From Doryteuthis pealeii (lineage: Eukaryota; Mollusca; Cephalopoda; Myopsida; Loliginidae): a stretch of 64,000 nucleotides of DNA. This document shows, piece by piece, positions 28,061 through 34,423 of this stretch. Each line of letters opens with the position of its first letter. Within the stretch, counting starts at the first letter, position 1. The stretch spans positions 102,546,248 to 102,610,247 of the forward strand of contig CM042145.1 of assembly GCA_023376005.1 (NCBI GenBank), read 5' to 3'. Below the pieces are notes generated by a model, which had not been told where the DNA came from, did not search any database, and was given only the letters and a program-made list of their open reading frames with translations. A program made the translations under genes and the position numbers.

Positions 28061-30507
28061 ATTAACCTTAAACTCGAGGTAAGTATATACAACAAAAATA
28101 ACTACATAAAAAGACAGGTATTTTATGCATTTTTAACTTGTTAAACGTTTTTAATTGTCTTTATACTTTTCTGGTCTGTGATTTTCTGCATTGGCCCTTA
28201 AGCCTGTTTTTTTTTTTAACAATAAATTATTAAATTTGACCTGCAAAAATACAACCCACGAAAGTTGAGGTTTGATTGTATTGAGAATTCCAAAATCTAT
28301 TTTTCATATTTAAAAATAAAAATCTTTAATTGTCGTTTGTTGTAGCTTTCTTCAAGATTCTTTATACAGACCATGACAACCTGGTTATTATGTACGCTTG
28401 TTCCTATCTCTATCCGGATGGACAGTGTGCATTTCCACTGTTACACGTACTTGGGAAACAACCAAAATTTACAGAAGAACTCAAAGACATCATGGATAAA
28501 AGTTTGGAGAAATCCTGCGTCCATACAGTCAATTGGACGATATCTGAATACAAGAGTAAGTATTCCTTTGGTTTTTTGGGTTTTTTTTTGGTTTTTGTTT
28601 TGTTTTATGTTTTTTTCTCGATATGGTATTTAATCAAAAACTATTTTTTTAAAGCAAAAGATTACAGTTACAGAGAGAGAGATTAGAGAAATTCAGATGA
28701 AATACTTTACAAGAAAGGGCCGGTTTAGCTCAGTCGGTAGAGTATCTGCCTAAGAACCACGAGATTCCTGGTTCCTTGTCAACTCAGTGTATGAGTAGCA
28801 CAGGGATCTGTGTGGTAAAGTCAGGTGCTGATGGTAGGTGTGGCGCTCCACCTCAGATGTCACAAACAATCTCCTTGGTCTAGCGCTAGTGAAAAGGGGA
28901 TAGACTCCCTTGCTGCCTGGTTGATACTGACTTTAGGCCACCCCAACAACTTATAACCCTGTAGTCTAATATTCCCCACCCCTTTTAGGGACAAAAGAAA
29001 GAGAATACCTTCTTCTTTTAATCACAATCACCTCCGGCGCCAAAACAATCTCCTTGGTCTAGCGCTAGTGAAAAGGGGATAGACTCCCTCGCTGTCTGGC
29101 TGATACCGACTCTAATTGAAACTTGGTAAGAAAAAAAGAGGACATTCTTTGGAACCATCAGATGAATTACTTCACAGAATTTTATCTGCATATCGTAATT
29201 GTATTGGTGTTGCACCAAGTCCATGACCCCTAACAGATTACAAGAGCCACACAGTACAAACTCATTAATCACCAACTAACCAATCAGCATCCAGCATTCC
29301 CACACAAAAATAACAACCAGCAGCCAGAAAATCACCACTGTCTTCATAGAGTCATGAAGAAGGGAGAAATTACAATCCCAAAAATTTACTACTACTAAAT
29401 AAATGAAACTCAAAAAAAAAAACAACTGAGTTTTCTGATATTTATTCACAGATTAATATATTATAACTACATTAGTATAATATAGCACATTAATGTTTCA
29501 CACTAAAGCCCAAACCTGATATATGAATTTGCAAAAAAAGGATACTGATACAAAAATATCTCAAATATATATAGTAATTGTATTAATATTGTATATGTTC
29601 TGTGCAAGAATTCAAGGTTGTTTGGAGACTAGACAGGATGACATGCCATTCAAATCAACCAATCAATATGTTGTATACTTAAACTTAGAATGTCTAAGGT
29701 ATACTAGTACATCCAAATACGGGTTCACACATACAATTAATTCAGCCAACTAAAGACTGATGACCTACATTTCCTCACTACCAAATGACCTACTTCCCTG
29801 CACTCTGTGCCACCCCAACTATCAAGTTTCCTCTAACACACATCAACACATCTGATCAACTCACATGACCCACAGGCCAATATCAAATTCCTCCTCGAAG
29901 TCAACCGACTGACCCTACAGAAAAAGAAAAAATCCCTACACACCAACCCACCCATCAGTGCCTCACCCCTCACCTTTTCACTGTAAAAGCAAATGTATGG
30001 GTACCTATGTTCAATAAAGCCGATGAAGCTTCATTCAATATGAGGCGAAATATCCACTAAATTTATGCTGTTTTGTGCTGTTTTATCCACACTTTCCTCT
30101 ATTCTCAACTACATTTTGTCGGGTTTATTCAAATCCTTCACTCCTCACATACAATTAAGTACTTTGCAACAGAGTGCTAAGAATTGAGGCCTTAAGTAGA
30201 CGGTTCTGGTAATGATCTGCCAACTGCTCTAAACAGTAGTACACAAGTAGTCTTGGAACAGTTCATTTAATCTCTAAGAAAAGGTAAGATAGGCTAGTCG
30301 ACAACACAATAAATCAATCCAAATTATAGAAGGTATTTTAATTGTCATTCTTTTTCAGAAAACTGCACAGATTTTTTTATTCGTGATCAACATAGAGACA
30401 GACATTCTCAAGAAGGTTCTGACCATTACAGTGTCCAAAATGACGGTTATCAACTGGCCAATCTACAATTGGATAATGGGAATGGCACAAAAAAGAGCTT
30501 GTCTTAA
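6131..30507 (+). CDS. Tandem three-domain lipocalin-like protein, 5' partial (12 exons)
   Basis: Exons: 6131-6237, 8724-8933, 11506-11550, 13716-13795, 16905-17014, 19322-19431, 21448-21666, 22983-23074, 23738-23880, 26682-26785, 28346-28555, 30359-30507. All have AG/GT borders and phases that join without a stop, giving 525 residues. Domain 3 is clearest: LGYWYEIARS (lipocalin G-x-W motif), then FKILYTDHDNLVIMYAC, the second conserved lipocalin region, then a helix (FTEELKDIM) and a C-terminal Cys. Domain 2 has MDGIWYNVAAV; domain 1 has HQWKILYSDTNYTLAYIC. Many N-x-S/T sites and paired Cys suggest secretion. The family binds small hydrophobic ligands; the ligand here is unknown. The first G-x-W exon and signal peptide are missing, so the true start is not known. 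Confidence 0.8.
6300..6650 (+). repeat. SINE-like family C copy
   Basis: Shares its body (CTTCATCACCATTACTCCCA) and tail (GGGTTGACATGCCGTAAAAT then CCAACCAACC) with copies at 25750-26390 and, inverted, 30595-31100. The tail also occurs at the 3' end of a LINE fragment at 44845-45150. Confidence 0.65.
6690..7010 (-). repeat. Composite of LINE-like tail and tRNA-type SINE fragment
   Basis: 6690-6800 is an inverted (CCAAA)n-type tail with the ATATCAACC...GGGTCATTTA signature. 6838-6975 resembles the SINE-like stretch at 61490-61610 (TAGTAATGGATCT...CATTACA). No coding potential. Confidence 0.5.
7225..7700 (-). mobile_element. Helitron-like family H2 copy, diverged
   Basis: Inverted relative of 5538-6036: it shares TTACTTAAGAGCTAT..AAATAGTTCAATATGTAAAA and the TTCTTT-rich middle. 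The terminal hairpin is decayed. Confidence 0.5.
7740..7985. other. GC-richer block of unknown nature
   Basis: Contains short self-similar GC-rich phrases (CCCCTTTGAGGGGATG) and no ORF with a recognisable domain. It may be a repeat with no second copy in this window. Confidence 0.35.
8048..8656. mobile_element. DNA-transposon remnant with GTGTCCA..AAAGT inverted ends, interrupted by a Helitron-like element
   Basis: The left end reads ACAGGTGTCCATAAAGTC. The right end, reverse complemented, reads ACAGGGTGTCCACAAAGTC. The interval between contains the complete H1 element (8134-8532). The arrangement implies an older inverted-repeat transposon relic later hit by H1. Confidence 0.5.
8134..8532 (+). 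mobile_element. Helitron-like non-autonomous element, family H1
   Basis: Starts TCTATAGATATATAAAG after an A and ends with hairpin CTACC...GGTAG, then CCGCTT and CTAG before T. Copies at 10929-11361 and 35362-35795 have the same ends and the same A/T target. No ORF. Confidence 0.65.
8724..8933 (+). CDS. Lipocalin gene exon 2 (domain 1 C-terminal half)
   Basis: Encodes QWKILYSDTNYTLAYICYAD, then an acidic loop and VLLQKVCMSP. It has the same length (210 bp) and phase as the 28346 exon of domain 3, showing exon-level duplication. Acceptor GTTTTGTAG, donor GTAAGC. Confidence 0.8.
8987..9092. repeat. Near-perfect palindrome
   Basis: Arms of about 48 bp are exact reverse complements around a short AT spacer. 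Each arm contains CGCCCGGAGGGTG, then a T-run and GCTAGT, the same layout as the 3' end of Helitron-like family H3 at 58680-58710. Confidence 0.85.
9093..9599. other. Intron, nothing recognised
   Basis: AT-rich intron DNA. No ORF, RNA gene or repeat copy seen. Confidence 0.5.
9600..9712 (-). mobile_element. Helitron-like family H3, 5' fragment
   Basis: Reverse complement shares ATGGAGATTCGGTGTCT and the following region with the copies at 37540-38068 and 46929-47460. Confidence 0.5.
9736..9783. repeat. (TA)n microsatellite
   Basis: Uninterrupted TA run of about 24 units. Confidence 0.95.
10097..10624 (+). mobile_element. Solo-LTR-like copy
   Basis: Shares GTAGCGATTGTC, GGTTATCTTCCCTTGCCA, a TATTTAAA box, AATAAAGTCT and the end CCTCCTAACGTATTATAAGAA with 12025-12440 and the outer parts of 61612-63518. 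The TATA-like box and polyadenylation signal in this order fit an LTR. No internal region or second LTR is adjacent. Confidence 0.5.
10929..11361 (+). mobile_element. Helitron-like family H1 copy
   Basis: TC start after A; terminal hairpin CTAC.CGG...CCG.GTAG, then CCGCTTCTAG before T. The hairpin bases differ from the other copies but still pair. Confidence 0.65.
11506..11550 (+). CDS. Lipocalin gene exon 3 (domain 1 end)
   Basis: A 45-bp exon encoding VDCANVLLDSISSITG after a pyrimidine-rich acceptor. Its Cys corresponds to the Cys in KNCTDFF of the last exon, so it closes domain 1. Confidence 0.65.
12025..12440 (+). mobile_element. Solo-LTR-like copy, TG...CA
   Basis: Begins TGTAGCGATTGTCTGCC and ends ATTATAAGAACA, with GTATTTAAACAGC as a TATA-like box inside. 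Flanking 5-bp sequences do not match, so a target duplication is not visible. Confidence 0.5.
12441..13198. other. Intron with a short direct repeat; no gene
   Basis: A phrase ACACAATGGATAGGCTACTATCCATTAT occurs twice (about 12632 and 12734); it contains the small palindrome ATGGATAG..CTATCCAT. Otherwise nothing recognised. Confidence 0.5.
13199..13470 (-). repeat. tRNA-derived SINE, family B
   Basis: Reads in reverse as a tRNA-like head (GGTGTAATGGTTA type A box, GTTCAAATCC type B box) and a body with CAGTCTGCCCTACTATTTACC. Ends near TTACCAACCCC. Other copies at 15797, 31400, 31797, 43250, 54785 and 60990. Confidence 0.75.
13716..13795 (+). CDS. Lipocalin gene exon 4 (linker before domain 2)
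   Basis: Encodes EEFEQLKNNKCTFENLVTA..., ending phase 0. It leads straight into the MDGIWYN core of exon 5, as the 22983 exon leads into LGYWYE. Confidence 0.75.
13838..14015. repeat. (GA)n/(GAA)n purine microsatellite
   Basis: Mixed AG, AAG and AGAG units of about 175 bp just inside the intron after exon 4. Confidence 0.95.
14120..15770 (+). mobile_element. RTE-like LINE copy with (GATGAT)n tail, decayed
   Basis: Carries reverse-transcriptase motifs in broken frames: LKSRKAEGFDEIPPEVWK, NRSTTSQILTIHRI, VFVDFSKAFDSIHR, AGVPQGDTLAPYIF, then DYAADLALL where YADD is expected, then QAVAVSVLLYGCTTWT. The 3' end is an ATG/GATGAT repeat next to (TA)n. Related 3' pieces occur at 20400-21165, 24895-25165 and 45270-45740 (minus), and 51600-52090. 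Confidence 0.8.
14607..15134 (+). pseudogene. LINE reverse-transcriptase fragment
   Basis: The longest open part (175 codons) of the LINE at 14120-15770. It covers the fingers/palm region with FVDFSKAFD (catalytic Asp present) and AGVPQGDTLAP. The catalytic YADD motif falls after a frameshift and reads YAAD, so the enzyme is dead. Confidence 0.75.
15797..16083 (-). repeat. tRNA-derived SINE, family B
   Basis: Near-complete copy; reverse reading starts GGAAGCGCTTGGTGTAATGG and has GAGTTCAAATCC (B box). Confidence 0.8.
16370..16720. mobile_element. Inverted-repeat retroelement remnant, possibly Penelope-like
   Basis: The left part (GTTGTCCTCAAC...CAACGTTTCGG..) and right part (CCCGAAACG..AAGATGAGGACAAC) are inverted relatives. 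Between are repeated TTCCCGAGTT units. The CCGAAACG next to a stem resembles the terminal repeat of the 1.4-4.3 kb element, but no RT is present. Confidence 0.35.
16905..17014 (+). CDS. Lipocalin gene exon 5 (domain 2 G-x-W exon)
   Basis: Encodes MDGIWYNVAAVNSDPGEV..., ending ILTCES. GIW(Y) is the first conserved lipocalin motif. Acceptor TTATTTCAG, donor GTAAGT. Confidence 0.85.
17095..17945. other. Probable single-copy repeat, unidentified
   Basis: The block has a different texture from the surrounding intron (GTTAACGGGTGCAGTGAG...), but there is no ORF with a domain and no second copy in this window. Confidence 0.3.
18440..19215. repeat. 67-bp satellite array, about 11 units
   Basis: Units share GTGCACAGCTGAGCAAC, then ATAAAGTGATGATGTC and AGACGTCTAGATTACTG. 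The best-matched neighbours (18851 and 18918) are 67 bp apart. Each unit carries an AGACGTCT palindrome. Lies in the intron between exons 5 and 6. Confidence 0.85.
19322..19431 (+). CDS. Lipocalin gene exon 6 (domain 2)
   Basis: Encodes DNKCEWNSGIRLVQLCDKKA... to MTATPT. A 54-bp part of it has a second, decayed copy at 34221-34274. Confidence 0.85.
19432..19965. other. Intron, nothing recognised
   Basis: AT-rich intron DNA without visible repeats or RNA genes. Confidence 0.45.
19966..20340 (+). mobile_element. LINE 3' end with zinc-finger tail
   Basis: After a (TA)n run, the frame-broken product reads RQIGRPHLRFKDVCKND, then SSWEDLA..DRPRWR, then FKCEICGRECFSNIGLHSH with a C2H2 finger. This is the usual C-terminus of a family of invertebrate LINE ORFs. 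Stops interrupt it. Confidence 0.6.
20400..21165 (+). mobile_element. RTE-like LINE 3' fragment, (GATGAT)n tail
   Basis: Shares LVDQFIYLGRNI, the QAVAVSVLLY segment and the tail with 14120-15770. Contains an internal duplication of the GTAAATCATGG segment. Coding is destroyed. Confidence 0.7.
21260..21330. repeat. (GATA)n/(GA)n microsatellite
   Basis: GATA and GA units of about 70 bp. Confidence 0.85.
21448..21666 (+). CDS. Lipocalin gene exon 7 (domain 2 C-terminal half)
   Basis: Encodes YLMRMAYIDEISFFTYECHS..., ending ISFPTT. The positions of YIDE..FFTYEC match YTDHDN..IMYAC in domain 3. The helix NVLEELEEFIPFF matches FTEELKDIMDKS. Confidence 0.85.
21720..21965. repeat. Compound (CA)n/(CG)n/(TA)n and (TG)n microsatellites
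   Basis: Alternating purine-pyrimidine runs at 21718-21792 and 21885-21965, both beside exon 7. Confidence 0.95.
22280..22430. repeat. (TA)n and (GA)n microsatellites
   Basis: Several TA runs with a short GA block, abutting the hairpin element at 22430. Confidence 0.9.
22430..22699. mobile_element. Foldback (hairpin) element
   Basis: The whole 270 bp is one inverted repeat with arms of about 125 bp and almost no loop (centre ATGGGACTTAAATTAAAGTC). The left arm has an extra GCCCGTTGGATTTTGT-type duplication absent on the right. The arms are otherwise nearly identical, which suggests recent origin. Confidence 0.8.
22983..23074 (+). CDS. Lipocalin gene exon 8 (linker before domain 3)
   Basis: Encodes DSFIANQTDFPGLSECAVEN..., ending FNQTK, phase 0. 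Two or three N-glycosylation sequons are present. Confidence 0.8.
23337..23460 (+). mobile_element. Helitron-like family H2, 3' fragment
   Basis: Matches the last part of 5538-6036, from TTTACATATTGAACTATT to the TGTGGTATATCCAC hairpin. Confidence 0.5.
23513..23686. mobile_element. MITE-like inverted-repeat element
   Basis: The left arm TTTTGAACTTTAATTGTATTTGCGCATTATTTGAAAT.. pairs with the right arm ending ACTTAAAGTTCAAAAT. The right arm has a small insertion (TTATGCTAAGAATTTAGT). No ORF. Confidence 0.7.
23738..23880 (+). CDS. Lipocalin gene exon 9 (domain 3 G-x-W exon)
   Basis: Begins ILGYWYEIARSGLEE, the clearest lipocalin signature in the window. Acceptor TTTACAG, donor GTAAGT. Confidence 0.9.
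24100..24390 (-). repeat. tRNA-derived SINE, family A
   Basis: Reverse reading: TAGCTCAGTCGGTAGAGCATC (A box region), GATTCGATACC type B box, then AGTAGTACT and ..GGAGCGGGTGGTAGGTGTGGCACTCC. An internal part is duplicated (24110 and 24190). Confidence 0.7.
24895..25165 (-). mobile_element. RTE-like LINE 3' end
   Basis: Reverse complement of the (GATGAT)n-tailed LINE 3' end seen at 15520-15770. The 5' end is truncated. Confidence 0.65.
25750..26390 (+). repeat. SINE-like family C, long copy with (AACC)n tail
   Basis: The fullest copy of family C, about 640 bp, ending in at least seven CCAA units. The inverted copy 30595-31100 aligns over most of its length. No ORF. Confidence 0.7.
26682..26785 (+). 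CDS. Lipocalin gene exon 10 (domain 3)
   Basis: Encodes GDKCVSSIFAGKTRPHCDEH... to IRGTSW. The Trp at the end is followed by FKILYTD in the next exon, as PW/HQWKILYSD in domain 1. Confidence 0.85.
27236..27272. repeat. (TA)n microsatellite
   Basis: About 18 TA units. Confidence 0.95.
27605..27742 (-). repeat. tRNA-derived SINE, family B fragment
   Basis: Retains the head region (TTTAAACTCGGG..CCATTTCCTACGACTT..CCATTACATCACGCGCTTCC). Confidence 0.65.
28023..28063. repeat. (TA)n microsatellite
   Basis: About 18 TA units with one break. Confidence 0.9.
28346..28555 (+). CDS. Lipocalin gene exon 11 (domain 3 C-terminal half)
   Basis: Encodes FFKILYTDHDNLVIMYACSY, then LLHVLGKQPKFTEELKDIMD and SCVHTVNWTISEYK. 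This is the second and third conserved lipocalin region plus the helix. 210 bp, same phase as exon 2. Confidence 0.9.
28727..29027 (+). repeat. tRNA-derived SINE, family A, full-length
   Basis: Begins GGGCCGGTTTAGCTCAGTCG. The 3' body has GGTAGGTGTGGCGCTCCACC, then ATTAGGCC-like and ATATTCCCCACCCC, ending AATCAC. 42069-42388 is an inverted full copy. A partial copy follows at 29043-29120. Confidence 0.8.
29750..30125 (+). mobile_element. 3' end of a Penelope-like element
   Basis: C/A-rich, T-poor stretch like the 3' region of the 1.4-4.3 kb element. It then has AATAAA (30012-30017), CCGATGAAGC, a short stem and GCGAAAT (30021-30052). This is the order seen in Penelope-like termini with hammerhead motifs. 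No RT is retained. Confidence 0.45.
30359..30507 (+). CDS. Lipocalin gene terminal exon
   Basis: Reading on from exon 11 gives KNCTDFFIRDQHRDRHSQE..., ending NGNGTKKSLS and a TAA at 30505-30507. The Cys matches VDCANVLL in exon 3. A donor-like AAG/GTAAAT follows the stop directly, so 3' UTR splicing or an older longer protein is possible. The polar His/Asn/Gln-rich tail is not a lipocalin feature. Confidence 0.65.
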
Positions 30508-30594
30508 GGTAAATAATTTACTTATATACAATAGTAAATATGAAAGTACAATGAATGCAATTCCCTAACCTCTTGGTATAAAATAAACCTAGAT

Positions 30595-31100
30595 GGGCTG
30601 ATGTTACAATCCTGGTTTGGTTTGTTTTGTTTTGTTTTACAGCATATCAACCTCAGTGGGTCATTTAATGCTGATAAAGTTTTGAAATAAATTGATTCTT
30701 AATGGATAAACAATTTTTTTTTTTATAAATACATTTTTCTATTTAACCCATAGATGGGACCCTAACAGGTACTACCACTCCGGGCCAGAGTGGACCAGGG
30801 AGCAATGGTGATGAAGGGGTGCTCCACATTCCCCAAACCTGGAACCTCACCATCAGATAGAGTTTAACATAATTCCCAGGACATGTAGACCCTCAACCAC
30901 CGCCTTCTAGCACCCATATGATAAAAAGGGTTGGGGGTTGCCATAAGGGCAATAGGTCATGGACTGCTCAACCACCTTGGTTCTATCCTTAAGCATCACG
31001 GGTCGCCACCCACGGCCAACAGGTGGTCCCATTGGGGGAGTTTTACCCCTCTGCAAAGGTGCAGTCGGTGCATTCTAACACCCCAACTGACAGGGCGGAC
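30595..31100 (-). repeat. SINE-like family C copy
   Basis: Inverted relative of 25750-26390, with an AAACC-type tail at 30600-30630. Confidence 0.7.
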
Positions 31101-31399
31101 AATCCTGGTATCCATTTTATAAAGTTATAAGGGAGAAAGAATGTAGTGTCCATAGATACTCCTTGTCAGTCAATCTGTAGTATTCCTTGGTTGAAAGATT
31201 GCAGTGTCAGTTACTCTTTGTGGCCTGTAGCCTTCTTTCTGGGAGGGAATCCTGCCAGCAACTGATTCTAGGCCAATTTATCAACGACCTTAAATACATG
31301 TTTGTCGTTTTTTCATTAGTCAATCCAGTTCCTGCTATTTGGTGCAGTCTATAAATACAAATGGTAACTTTTCATACAGCTTATACCCAAAAGATTATG

Positions 31400-31680
31400 G
31401 AGGTGTGTGGTGTAATTGTTAGAGTCATAGGAAATAGACATGTCGAACCAAGTTCTAATCTTGGACAAGGCTGTTTGTATTTCATATAGCACTAATACCC
31501 TTAGGAAAGGTATGCATCCAACTACTCTCCCTCCAACTATGAATAAATAGTAGGGCAGACTGGGCTCTTTAACTGTGGCTAAGTAACCAGTCTAGGAGAA
31601 GGAAAACTCTAAATTCAAACTGCTTAAGAAATTGATCTTGTGTTGCATCCTGCTCGTGTGGAGGGGTTGGTAAATATGTA
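31400..31680 (+). repeat. tRNA-derived SINE, family B
   Basis: GAGGTGTGTGGTGTAATTGTTAGAG head; body with AGTAGGGCAGACTGGGCTC; end GGGGTTGGTAAATATG. Confidence 0.75.
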
Positions 31681-31796
31681 TACCCAAAAGATAACCCAAC
31701 AGTTGACATGCCATTAAAATCAATAAATCAATCAATCGTCCTTTTCAGCAGTGGTTCCCTTTCATGACTGAGAATTTCATTGTATATATATATATA

Positions 31797-32130
31797 TATA
31801 TTTACCAACCCCTCCAAACGAGTAGGATGTGACACAAGGTCAATTTCTTAAACAGAGTTTGTTAAACAGTCTAGGAAAAGGAAAACTCTGATTTCAAACC
31901 TAACACGTCTGAATTCAGAGTTTTCCTTATCCTAGACTGGATGCCTAACCAAGATTAAAAAGCCCAGTCTGCCCTACTATTTACCCATAGTTGGAAGGAG
32001 AGTAGTTGGATTTATACATTTCCCAAGAGAATTAGTGCTATGTGAAACGCAAACAGTCTTGTCCAGGATTTGAACTTACGTCGATGAGACCATTTCCTAC
32101 GACTCTAACCATTACACCACGCACCTCTAT
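31797..32130 (-). repeat. tRNA-derived SINE, family B
   Basis: Full copy with an extra internal stretch (31870-31910) that repeats the GGAAAACTCTGA-type motif in inverted form. Confidence 0.75.
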
Positions 32131-32399
32131 TGTATATGATATTTCCACTGACGACCTCTATCTGACATGTTTCTTGAGTCCACCCAATTAATTCTAGTAT
32201 TTTCATCTGTCACCATTTGACATTTGTCAAGCTGTCTGCCATTGTTTACATCAACCATTCATTTCAATCCTATTCTGATTTTTTTTTTAATCAACACATC
32301 CCACAATGCAGCATTGTACTATGAGGGTAAGCCTAAAAGCACAGACAAACTATTTGTGTGACTATTGTGTTTGTTGTGCATGCACCTGCGCCTGCCCCT

Positions 32400-33035
32400 T
32401 ATATGAGGGTAATCCCACAAATAAGGCCTCCAAAACACTAGAGATGCAGAGAAACTGTTTGTGTGACTATTGGCAACACTTTTGTGTTTGTTGTGCATAC
32501 ACCTGTCCCTTATATGAGAGTAATCCCAAAAGTAAGGTCTCCAAAACACTTGGACACAGAGAAACTATTCATGTGGCTATTGGCAACACTTTTGTGTTTG
32601 TTGTGCATACACCTGTCCCTTATATGAGAGTAATCCCAAAAGTAAGGTCTCCAAAACACTTGGACACAGAGAAACTATTCATGTGGCTATTGGCAACACT
32701 TTTGTGTTTGTTGTGCATACACCTGTCCCTTATATGAGAGTAATCCCAAAAGTAAGGTCTCCAAAACACTTGGACACAGAGAAACTATTCATGTGGCTAT
32801 TGGCAACACTTTTGTGTTTGTTGTGCATACACCTGTCCCTTATATGAGAGTAATCCCAAAAGTAAGGTCTCCAAAACACTTGGACACAGAGAAACTATTC
32901 ATGTGGCTATTGGCAACACTTTTGTGTTTACTGTGCATACACCTGCGCCTGTCCCTTATATGAGGGTAATTCCAAAAGTAAGGTCTCCAAAACACTAGAG
33001 ATGCACAGAAACTATTTGTGTAGCTATTGGCAACA
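32400..33035. repeat. 110-bp tandem array built from a mariner end
   Basis: TGGCAACACT recurs at 32471, 32581, 32691, 32801 and 32911. The middle units are nearly identical. Each contains ATGAGAGTAATCCCAAAAGT, the terminal inverted repeat of the mariner-like element to its right. The open frame across it (32306-32737) is a by-product. Confidence 0.9.
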
Positions 33036-33450
33036 CTCTTGTGTCTGTTGTGCATGCACCTGCACCTGTCCCTGTGCGCACCTCCCTGCCACACTCAGTC
33101 TTAGCTTGGCAGTCATTTCTGATGGAGCTCCTGATTGATGCTACTGCCAAATATGAAATTCGCACAGGTATTTGGTTTTCAAAAGCAAAAGTCATTAAAG
33201 CAATTGAAATTCATCATCAATTAACAGAAGTGTATGGCAAGTAGTACATGGCAGTGATCAGGTATGACAGGGGCATACAAAAACGGCCACAGCACCTATA
33301 TAAATGCATTGACAAAAATGGCGATTCTGTAGAAAAATATATAGATGCTCAAACTTTAAAATGATTTAAACATCATTGACAATAAACAATAAACGTTTCT
33401 GTGATTTCTAAATATTTTGGAGACCTTGCTATTGAGATTACCCTCATCAT
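32965..33450 (+). mobile_element. Mariner-like element, internally deleted
   Basis: The left end ATGAGGGTAATTCCAAAAGT and right end (reverse) ATGAGGGTAATCTCAATAGC enclose a transposase stub: SFLMELLIDATAKYEIRTG, then AIEIHHQLTEVYGK and a stop, then RYDRGIQKRPQHLYKCIDKNGD. The catalytic core is absent. The right end is duplicated at 33647-33750. Confidence 0.65.
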
Positions 33451-33646
33451 TAGTCATTATTAGTCTAATGTGGGGTGCCACACAGGAAGTGAAACTTCTG
33501 TTGGTCAAAGAAAAGTATTGTTTTGATTCTATAGACATTTTTCTTTAGGAGTATCACAGGCACCAGGCTATAAACCAAGCTCTTACCCCTTTTAAGCAAA
33601 CGGGCAGGTGATTCCTGGCGGTAAAGGCCTCCTGAAACTAAGCTGT

Positions 33647-33750
33647 TCAAACTTTAAAATGATGTAATAAATGATTGACAATAAACAATAAACGTTTCTG
33701 TGATTTCTAAATATTTTGGAGACCTTGCCATTGAGATTACCCTTATAATT
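33647..33750 (+). repeat. Duplicate of the mariner right end
   Basis: Repeats about 100 bp of 33347-33450 (CAAACTTTAAAATGAT...GGAGACCTTGC.ATTGAG). Confidence 0.75.
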
Positions 33751-34220
33751 TCATTTTTTTCTTTTTTAGTTTACACTGACTGACCTAAGTTGAAAGTTGC
33801 TCTTGAATTGTAATTAATTGCTTTTCTTTCTTTTTTTTTTTTTTTTTTTTTTTTTTTTCAGCCAAGTCAAATCTGATACAAAAGATAAAGTGCCTGTCCA
33901 AGTAACAACAAAAGAAGAAGAAAAAAACTGGGAAGAGAACCTCCCCTCCCAATCCTTTGAAAGATTGTTGACAATATAAAACCTGCATCTTACATCTAAA
34001 CAGCTTACCTAATGCACCAATGTTAATCAGTATCGGAACAATTCTTATAATTACTTGTAGAAGAAGGCCCGAGTCGCCTATCCAAGGATGGAGAAGCAAT
34101 GGGTTCCCTTAGGAGATAAACAATTTTATAATCAAAACATCTGTTAATAAATATCAAACATTAAATTGTATTTCAGAGTTTGTGTGTTTTAAACAAGACA
34201 ATACCATTTCCTCATTAAAT

Positions 34221-34274
34221 GTGACAACAAATGCAAATGGAATTCGAGAATGCAATTGGTACAATTGTGTGACA
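34221..34274 (+). pseudogene. Displaced copy of lipocalin exon 6
   Basis: 54 bp match the start of the 19322 exon with 7 differences by hand alignment. Three of these are CpG to TpG/CpA changes. The copy lacks the acceptor and ends where SINE family C sequence begins (ACCTACGTCCAATAGG...). It lies beyond the lipocalin stop codon on the same strand. Confidence 0.7.
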
Positions 34275-34345
34275 TGTAACCTACGTCCAATAGGTGGCCC
34301 CATTGGAGTGGGGGCTTACCCCTCTAAAGACCCAGCCAACAGGGC
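34275..34345 (-). repeat. SINE-like family C fragment
   Basis: Shares AACAGGTGGTCCCATTGGG-type and TTACCCCTCT phrases with 31014-31060. Confidence 0.5.
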
Positions 34346-34423
34346 TCTGATTTTTTGGACTGAAAGGTTTAGTAATATATTTTTATGACTATTTCAGTAA
34401 AATTTAACTTTTTATAACCAAGG

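Noticed and set aside
28727..28800. tRNA genes at the GGGCCGGTTTAGCTCAGTCGG sites
   Set aside because: The A and B boxes are present, but the sequences recur with the same 3' bodies and do not close an acceptor stem; they are SINE heads.
32306..32737. 143-codon frame with repeated CACTCPLYE-type units
   Set aside because: It is a translation of the 110-bp mariner-end array.
32400..33035. CRISPR-like array of regularly spaced repeats
   Set aside because: The units are contiguous tandem copies without unique spacers, and the DNA is eukaryotic.
33785..34099. Minus-strand frame HPWIGDSGLLLQVIIRIV.. as the last PIGK exon
   Set aside because: It is hydrophobic, but no upstream exon with matching phase was found and the similarity to the PIGK tail is too weak.
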